In this document: in pieces, positions 58,985 to 64,000 of the stretch
How positions within the stretch are numbered: position 1 is the stretch's first letter
Layout: the number at the start of each line of letters is the position of its first letter
NCBI GenBank assembly: GCA_024641335.1
Contig: JAHEDG010000003.1
Span: forward strand, 1-64,000
Direction: 5' to 3'
Origin: Candidatus Zixiibacteriota bacterium
Lineage (GTDB): Bacteria; Zixibacteria; MSB-5A5; UBA10806
Length of the DNA: 64,000 nt
Notes under the pieces: model-generated
What the model was told of the DNA's origin: nothing
Databases searched by the model: none
The model's input: only the letters and a program-made list of their open reading frames with translations
Translations under genes and position numbers: made by a program

Positions 58985-59730
58985 ATAAACGGAATATTCT
59001 CCTTCGCCTCGAATATCGAGGCGACGAATTCGATGGTTGGCAGATTCAGGCCAGGGGCAGAACCGTACAGGGGGAATTGAAAAAATGCCTTCAGAAGTTT
59101 CTCCGCGAAGACCCGGTTGTTACCGGGGCGGGCAGAACCGACGCCGGAGTTCACGCCCTGGCCCAATACGCTAATTTCACTACCGCCAATCCGATTAAAA
59201 CAGGCGATATTATGCACAAACTGAACCGGATGCTTCCCGAAGATATTGTCGTTACCGGCTGCTCGACAGTTCCGCCGAAGTTCGATTCTCGACGATCGGC
59301 CATCGCCAGGAGTTACCGCTATCAGATTTCCGAGAGGTTGACAGCTGTAAACCGGGGTTTCTCATGGGTTATCGGACGAAAACTCGAGCTTTCCCGTCTG
59401 AACGATCTGGCGGCTATACTGAACAAATCGAGCCATTTCGGTAATTTTTGCAAAGTAAAATCAAGGAAATTCAGCAACGATTGTGTTATAATAAGATCGT
59501 CATGGTCCAGGTACGGCGGATTTCTCAGATTCGATATTTCCGCCGACAGGTTCTTGCACAATATGGTCAGACTCCTGGTCGGGACCATGGTCGCGGTGAT
59601 CGACGGGAAAATGGAAACCGCGAAATTCGAGGCGCTTTTGAAAAATGAATTCGATGATAAAACAAAATTCATCGCCCCCGCCTGCGGATTGTTTCTGGCG
59701 GGAGTCGAGTACGAAGGGATAAATTTATGA
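58972..59730 (+). CDS. truA: tRNA pseudouridine(38-40) synthase
   Basis: [67 protein letters not shown]. Start approximate. Confidence 0.95.
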   Translation: MVVLNKRNILLRLEYRGDEFDGWQIQARGRTVQGELKKCLQKFLREDPVVTGAGRTDAGVHALAQYANFTTANPIKTGDIMHKLNRMLPEDIVVTGCSTVPPKFDSRRSAIARSYRYQISERLTAVNRGFSWVIGRKLELSRLNDLAAILNKSSHFGNFCKVKSRKFSNDCVIIRSSWSRYGGFLRFDISADRFLHNMVRLLVGTMVAVIDGKMETAKFEALLKNEFDDKTKFIAPACGLFLAGVEYEGINL

Positions 59731-60371
59731 AATTCTTTATCGACACGGGAAATCCGGGGGAAATTCAGGCCGCTAAGGATATGGGTGTCCTCGACGGAGT
59801 CACCACCAATCCGACCCTGCTCGCCAGGGAGAATAAGCCCTATAAGGAACTGCTGGCCGAGATCTGCCGCATAACCGATGGGCCGGTATCCGCCGAGGTA
59901 ACCGCGGTCGATGCCGCCGGAATGTTCAAACAGGGGAAAGACCTGGCCAAAATCGCTGATAACATCGTCATCAAAGTCCCCATCATCAAGGACGGCGTCA
60001 TAGCCATAAAAAAACTCACTTCCGAGGGAATTAAGGTTAATGTTACCCTCTGTTTTTCCTCCACGCAGGCTTTGATCGCGGCCAAAGCGGGTGCGACATT
60101 TATCTCGCCGTTCGTTGGCAGGCTCGATGATATCTCGACTTCCGGCATGCAGCTGATAGAAGAGATTATTACCATCTACGACAATTTCGGCTTCGAAACT
60201 GAGGTCCTGGTGGCCTCCGTGCGTCATTCCATGCATGTGGTCGAGGCCGCTCTCATGGGGGCTGATATCGTCACCATGCCCTTCAACGTCATAGAAAAAC
60301 TCCTGAATCATCCGTTGACCGATATTGGTCTGAAAAAATTTCTGGATGACTGGGCAAAGGTTAAGAAATAA
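59727..60371 (+). CDS. fsa: Fructose-6-phosphate aldolase / TalC-type transaldolase
   Basis: [70 protein letters not shown]. Confidence 0.94.
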   Translation: MKFFIDTGNPGEIQAAKDMGVLDGVTTNPTLLARENKPYKELLAEICRITDGPVSAEVTAVDAAGMFKQGKDLAKIADNIVIKVPIIKDGVIAIKKLTSEGIKVNVTLCFSSTQALIAAKAGATFISPFVGRLDDISTSGMQLIEEIITIYDNFGFETEVLVASVRHSMHVVEAALMGADIVTMPFNVIEKLLNHPLTDIGLKKFLDDWAKVKK

Positions 60372-61663
60372 TGATAGAGAGATACTCGTTACCTCAAATG
60401 ACCGATCTCTGGTCCGACCAAAATAAATACGCCGTCTGGCTCAAAGTTGAAATAGCCGTCTGCCAGGCCAGAGCCGAAAGGGGAGAACTGCCATCCTCCA
60501 TAGTCGATGCCATCAGGAAAAAGGCCGGATTCGATGTGGCCAGGATCGACCAGATCGAAGCTGAAGTCAATCATGATGTTATAGCATTCCTGACCAGCCT
60601 CGCGGAGCATGTCGGCGAGGAATCCAAGTATATCCATGTCGGTCTGACATCCTCCGACATTCTCGATACGTCGCTGGCTTACCTGATGAAACAGGCGGGC
60701 CTCGAAATTAAAACAAAAATGGAATCCGCCGCCGGTCTTTTGCGCGAAATGGCTTTCCGGTACAAGGATACTCCCTGTATCGGGCGGACCCACGGTGTTC
60801 ATGCCGAACCGACTGTTTTCGGTCTGAAACTTGCCCTCTGGTATTCCGAGATGAGCCGCGGATTGAGCAGGCTCGATCGGGCCATAGAAGGGATCGCGGT
60901 AGGCAAACTCTCTGGAGCGGTCGGCAATTTCGCCAATATCGATCCTGAAATTGAAAAGTTGGTCTGCTCCAGGCTTGGGCTTGCTCCCGCGCCGGTTTCG
61001 ACCCAGGTTATCCAGAGAGACAGGCATGCTTACTATCTCTCGGTATTGGCCATTATCGGCGGAACTATTGAGAAAATCGCCACCGAGATTCGCAATCTTC
61101 AAAGAACCGAGATCCTCGAGTTAGAGGAAGGTTTCGCTAAAGGGCAAAAAGGCTCTTCCGCTATGCCTCATAAGAAAAATCCGATCACCTGCGAGCGGCT
61201 GGCCGGCCTGGCTCGTATCCTCAGAGCCAACTCCATGGCCGCTATGGAGAATATGGCTCTCTGGCACGAAAGGGACATTACCCATTCGTCGGTGGAACGG
61301 GTCATTATCCCCGATTCCACTACTCTCTTGCACTACATGCTGGAAAAACTTATCGGCATACTGAAAAATCTCGAGATCAACGAAGACAACATGATGAAAA
61401 ACCTTAAGCTGACCCGCGGATTGGTCTATTCCCAGAGAGTTCTTCTGGCCCTGACCGATAAGATGCCCAGCAGGGAAGAGGCCTATAAAATTGTCCAGAC
61501 TCTGGCCATGCGCAGTTGGGAAAATAAATCCGATTTCAAAGATCTCTTGAAATCATCCTCCGAAGTTATGAAATACCTGAACCCGAAAGAGATTGACACC
61601 CTATTTGATATTTCCTACTATACTGGTCGTGCCGGAGAAATAATTAAGAGGGCTTGCGATTAA
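60371..61663 (+). CDS. purB: Adenylosuccinate lyase
   Basis: HVGLTSSDILDTSLAYLM; GRTHGVHAEPTVFGLKLALWYSEM; GSSAMPHKKNPITCERLAGLARI; HERDITHSSVERVI. Confidence 0.97.
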   Translation: MIERYSLPQMTDLWSDQNKYAVWLKVEIAVCQARAERGELPSSIVDAIRKKAGFDVARIDQIEAEVNHDVIAFLTSLAEHVGEESKYIHVGLTSSDILDTSLAYLMKQAGLEIKTKMESAAGLLREMAFRYKDTPCIGRTHGVHAEPTVFGLKLALWYSEMSRGLSRLDRAIEGIAVGKLSGAVGNFANIDPEIEKLVCSRLGLAPAPVSTQVIQRDRHAYYLSVLAIIGGTIEKIATEIRNLQRTEILELEEGFAKGQKGSSAMPHKKNPITCERLAGLARILRANSMAAMENMALWHERDITHSSVERVIIPDSTTLLHYMLEKLIGILKNLEINEDNMMKNLKLTRGLVYSQRVLLALTDKMPSREEAYKIVQTLAMRSWENKSDFKDLLKSSSEVMKYLNPKEIDTLFDISYYTGRAGEIIKRACD

Positions 61664-62283
61664 TGACTAAAGAGGGTTTCTATTTCCCATTGCCATTCCT
61701 GGCGATCGCGTTGATATGCTTCATTCTCTTTCAAAGAATGATGAGCGTGAAATACGCCTATTTGGCCTCGTTTTTCTTCTTCCTGGCCATGATGGTTATG
61801 CTGTTCTTCAGGGATCCGGAAAGAAAAATCCCCACTGGCGAAAATCTGGTGCTGGCCCCGGCGGACGGCAGAATAATTAAAATAGAAAATTACGATAACG
61901 GCATCGCCCTTTCGATCTTCCTCTCGATCTTTAATGTTCACATCAACAGGGCTCCGGTATCCGGCACCGTAAAATCGGTAACCTTCCATCAAGGGAAATT
62001 CTTTTCGGCTTTCCGGGAGAACGCCTTTACGGAAAATCAGCGCAACGAGATAGAGTTCCAGACCGATTCCGGGATTGTCAGAATGCACCAGGTGACAGGT
62101 TCTATCGCCCGGCGTACCATTTTTAACCCCGTTCCCGGACAGGCTCTCAAGGCCGGCGACAGAGTCGGGCTTATCAGGTTTGGCAGCAGGGTCGATCTCT
62201 TTTTGCCCTCAGGTACCGCTGTCGATGTTGTTTTAAAGCAGAAAGTGGTGGCCGGCGAAACCATCCTCGGAAGGCTCTTATGA
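61663..62283 (+). CDS. psd: Phosphatidylserine decarboxylase (short type)
   Basis: MVMLFFRDPERKIP; VLAPADGRI; IFLSIFNVHINRAPVSGTV; GLIRFGSRVDLFLPSGTAVDV. Confidence 0.94.
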   Translation: MTKEGFYFPLPFLAIALICFILFQRMMSVKYAYLASFFFFLAMMVMLFFRDPERKIPTGENLVLAPADGRIIKIENYDNGIALSIFLSIFNVHINRAPVSGTVKSVTFHQGKFFSAFRENAFTENQRNEIEFQTDSGIVRMHQVTGSIARRTIFNPVPGQALKAGDRVGLIRFGSRVDLFLPSGTAVDVVLKQKVVAGETILGRLL

Positions 62284-63077
62284 AAGATAGTATCAGGGGG
62301 ATATTGCCGGGTATTTTCACTATGGGCAACCTGGCCTGCGGTTTTGCCGCCATTGTCATCGGGGGCGGAGCCCAGAATATCTTCGGACCCGAAAAGATCA
62401 GGATTATCAATGAGGCCGTCTGGCTCATAATCCTGGCCGCTTTCTTCGATTTTCTCGATGGACTGGTGGCCAGGTTTTCCAAGTCCGCCTCCAGATTCGG
62501 AGTTGAGCTCGATTCTTTGGCTGATATTGTTTCCTTTGGAATAGCCCCGGCCGTCCTTATCATTAATTTCTCCCTGATTACCAAAGGCAACTGGTCATGG
62601 ATTCTGGCTTTCGCCTATATAATGGCCGCCAGTTTCAGGCTGGCCAGATTTAATATGACCGCCTCTATCGAAGGCAAATCCAATTTCCTCGGGCTTCCGG
62701 TGCCGTCCGCCGCCGTAACCATCCTTTCCTTCATCCTGTTCGCCACGGAAGTATGGGGAAATATCAGGTTCGAACGGTATTTCATTATTCTGATATTGAC
62801 CACCTCTGTCCTTATGGTTACGACTATTGAATTCGAGTCCATGCCCAAATTCGATTTCTCCAGGCCAAGAAACCGCTTTAAGGTGTTGTTTTTGCTGATA
62901 GCCGGCGTTGGTTTGATGATAAACGCTTCACTGGTCATGTTCCCGTTGGCGCTTCTTTACATCGGGTATGGATTGATTAAAATGATGGTCATGATGTTCT
63001 TCGTCGTCAGCAAAGGACCCCGCGAAAAATCGGCGATCTCGGAAAGCAGGAAAAAGAAAATAGAAAATAAGGAATAA
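62280..63077 (+). CDS. pssA: CDP-diacylglycerol-serine O-phosphatidyltransferase
   Basis: CDP-alcohol phosphotransferase motif DFLDGLVARFSKSASRFGVELDSLADIVSFGIAPA. Confidence 0.94.
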   Translation: MKDSIRGILPGIFTMGNLACGFAAIVIGGGAQNIFGPEKIRIINEAVWLIILAAFFDFLDGLVARFSKSASRFGVELDSLADIVSFGIAPAVLIINFSLITKGNWSWILAFAYIMAASFRLARFNMTASIEGKSNFLGLPVPSAAVTILSFILFATEVWGNIRFERYFIILILTTSVLMVTTIEFESMPKFDFSRPRNRFKVLFLLIAGVGLMINASLVMFPLALLYIGYGLIKMMVMMFFVVSKGPREKSAISESRKKKIENKE

Positions 63078-63080
63078 AAT

Positions 63081-63329
63081 ATGAAATTTCTGGCAAAGAT
63101 AATTGTTTCGCTCAAAGAAGGCGTGCTCGATCCCCAGGGAGTTACTATTGGCCGGGCCCTGACCGATCTCGGTTTCGATTCCGTAGCCAGAGTAGGCACA
63201 GGGAAGATTTTCAGCCTGGAGATCGATGCCGAATCGGATGTCCGGGCCCGCGAAATAGCGTCAGATGCCGCCGCCAAACTGCTGGCCAATCCCGTTATTG
63301 AACGTTTCGATATCGAGGTCGCCAGATGA
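63081..63329 (+). CDS. purS: Phosphoribosylformylglycinamidine synthase subunit PurS
   Basis: [44 protein letters not shown]. Confidence 0.94.
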   Translation: MKFLAKIIVSLKEGVLDPQGVTIGRALTDLGFDSVARVGTGKIFSLEIDAESDVRAREIASDAAAKLLANPVIERFDIEVAR

Positions 63330-64000
63330 AAATCGGTATCGTCGTTTTCCCCGGTTCGAACTGCGATTATGACGCCTACCAGGCCTTCAAGCTTATCGAA
63401 GGGGTCGAGGTTAATTACCTCTGGCATGGCTCGGATAATCTCAATTCGAGCGATATCATTGTTCTGCCCGGAGGATTTTCTTACGGCGATTATCTTAGAT
63501 CCGGCTCTATCGCCCGCTTTTCCAGGATCATGAAAAAAGTGGTTGATTTTGCTAACGGCGGAGGGTATGTCATCGGTATCTGCAACGGATTCCAGATTCT
63601 GCTCGAATCAGGACTTCTTCCCGGAGCCATGATGAAAAACTCCAATCTAAGGTTTGTCTGCCGCGAAGTGGTCTTGAGAGTCGAGAACAATAATACCAGG
63701 TTCACATCGGCAGCTTCGGTCGGGCAGTTGCTCAGAATGCCTGTGGCACACGGAGAGGGAAATTATTACGCCGATCCGGGCGTCATCTCCGAACTGGAAC
63801 TAAGCGGCAGGGTAATTTTTCGCTATGTTAATCCCGATGGTGTGGTTACCGCCCAGGCCAACCCGAACGGCTCTATCAACTCGATCGCCGGTATTATCAA
63901 CGAACGAGGCAATGTTATGGGCATGATGCCTCATCCGGAAAGGGCCTGCGAACTGATTCTCGGTTCGGCCGACGGTTTGAACATAGTCAAATCTCTTTGC
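63326..64000 (+). CDS. purQ: Phosphoribosylformylglycinamidine synthase subunit PurQ (partial, runs off window)
   Basis: Open from ATG 63326 to window end: [63 protein letters not shown]. Not in the ORF track (no stop). Confidence 0.95.
   Translation, partial: MKIGIVVFPGSNCDYDAYQAFKLIEGVEVNYLWHGSDNLNSSDIIVLPGGFSYGDYLRSGSIARFSRIMKKVVDFANGGGYVIGICNGFQILLESGLLPGAMMKNSNLRFVCREVVLRVENNNTRFTSAASVGQLLRMPVAHGEGNYYADPGVISELELSGRVIFRYVNPDGVVTAQANPNGSINSIAGIINERGNVMGMMPHPERACELILGSADGLNIVKSLC

Noticed and set aside
59322-60311. 329-aa minus-strand ORF
   Set aside because: Antisense to truA and the transaldolase gene, both with strong motifs.
1-64000. CRISPR arrays, IS elements, prophage, toxin-antitoxin or restriction/defence islands
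   Set aside because: No direct-repeat arrays, transposase, integrase or nuclease-type genes were recognised; gene content is core metabolism, transport and translation.

Overview
This 64 kb window is a gene-dense, largely housekeeping bacterial chromosome segment. I count about 60 protein-coding genes and 2 tRNA genes, and only two of the protein genes are clearly on the minus strand. I saw no transposases, phage genes, CRISPR arrays, rRNA or obvious recent mobile DNA. Recognisable blocks: pepP-accB-pilT-accC; a glycine-cleavage set (gcvH, gcvPA, gcvPB) interrupted by a DUF2007 protein and a thioredoxin/TPR lipoprotein; a fused two-domain ECF-type ATPase; pyrR-pyrB-pyrC; mtnA; rplM-rpsI-rpsB-tsf-pyrH-frr-uppS-cdsA; an HlyD/ABC/ABC/permease/permease exporter; TPR-ExbB-ExbD-ExbD-TonB-TonB; a membrane pyrophosphatase; TolC-MacA-MacB-type export; two tandem GWxTD-domain proteins; a GAF/SpoIIE phosphatase and an ECF sigma factor; two tRNAs; guaB; a Fur/FeoB/Cys-rich/DtxR-FeoA iron module; EcfT, truA, fsa/tal, purB, psd, pssA, purS and partial purQ. 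Gene content (GWxTD pair, GAF-SpoIIE, Fe modules) suggests an FCB-group or candidate-phylum lineage such as Zixibacteria; this is inference only. I found no clear new defence or mobile system. The best second-look items are: (i) a consensus-quality sigma-54 promoter and an 11-bp perfect hairpin upstream of an orphan ECF sigma factor next to a GAF-SpoIIE phosphatase; (ii) a structured intergenic RNA candidate after tRNA-Val; (iii) a 64-aa Cys-rich protein coupled to feoB between two iron-regulator families; (iv) a 59-aa membrane protein missing from the ORF track and coupled between two MacB-like permeases; (v) the tandem GWxTD pair; (vi) leader RNAs upstream of rpsB and pyrR. All family assignments are by eye from translated motifs; no database search was run.
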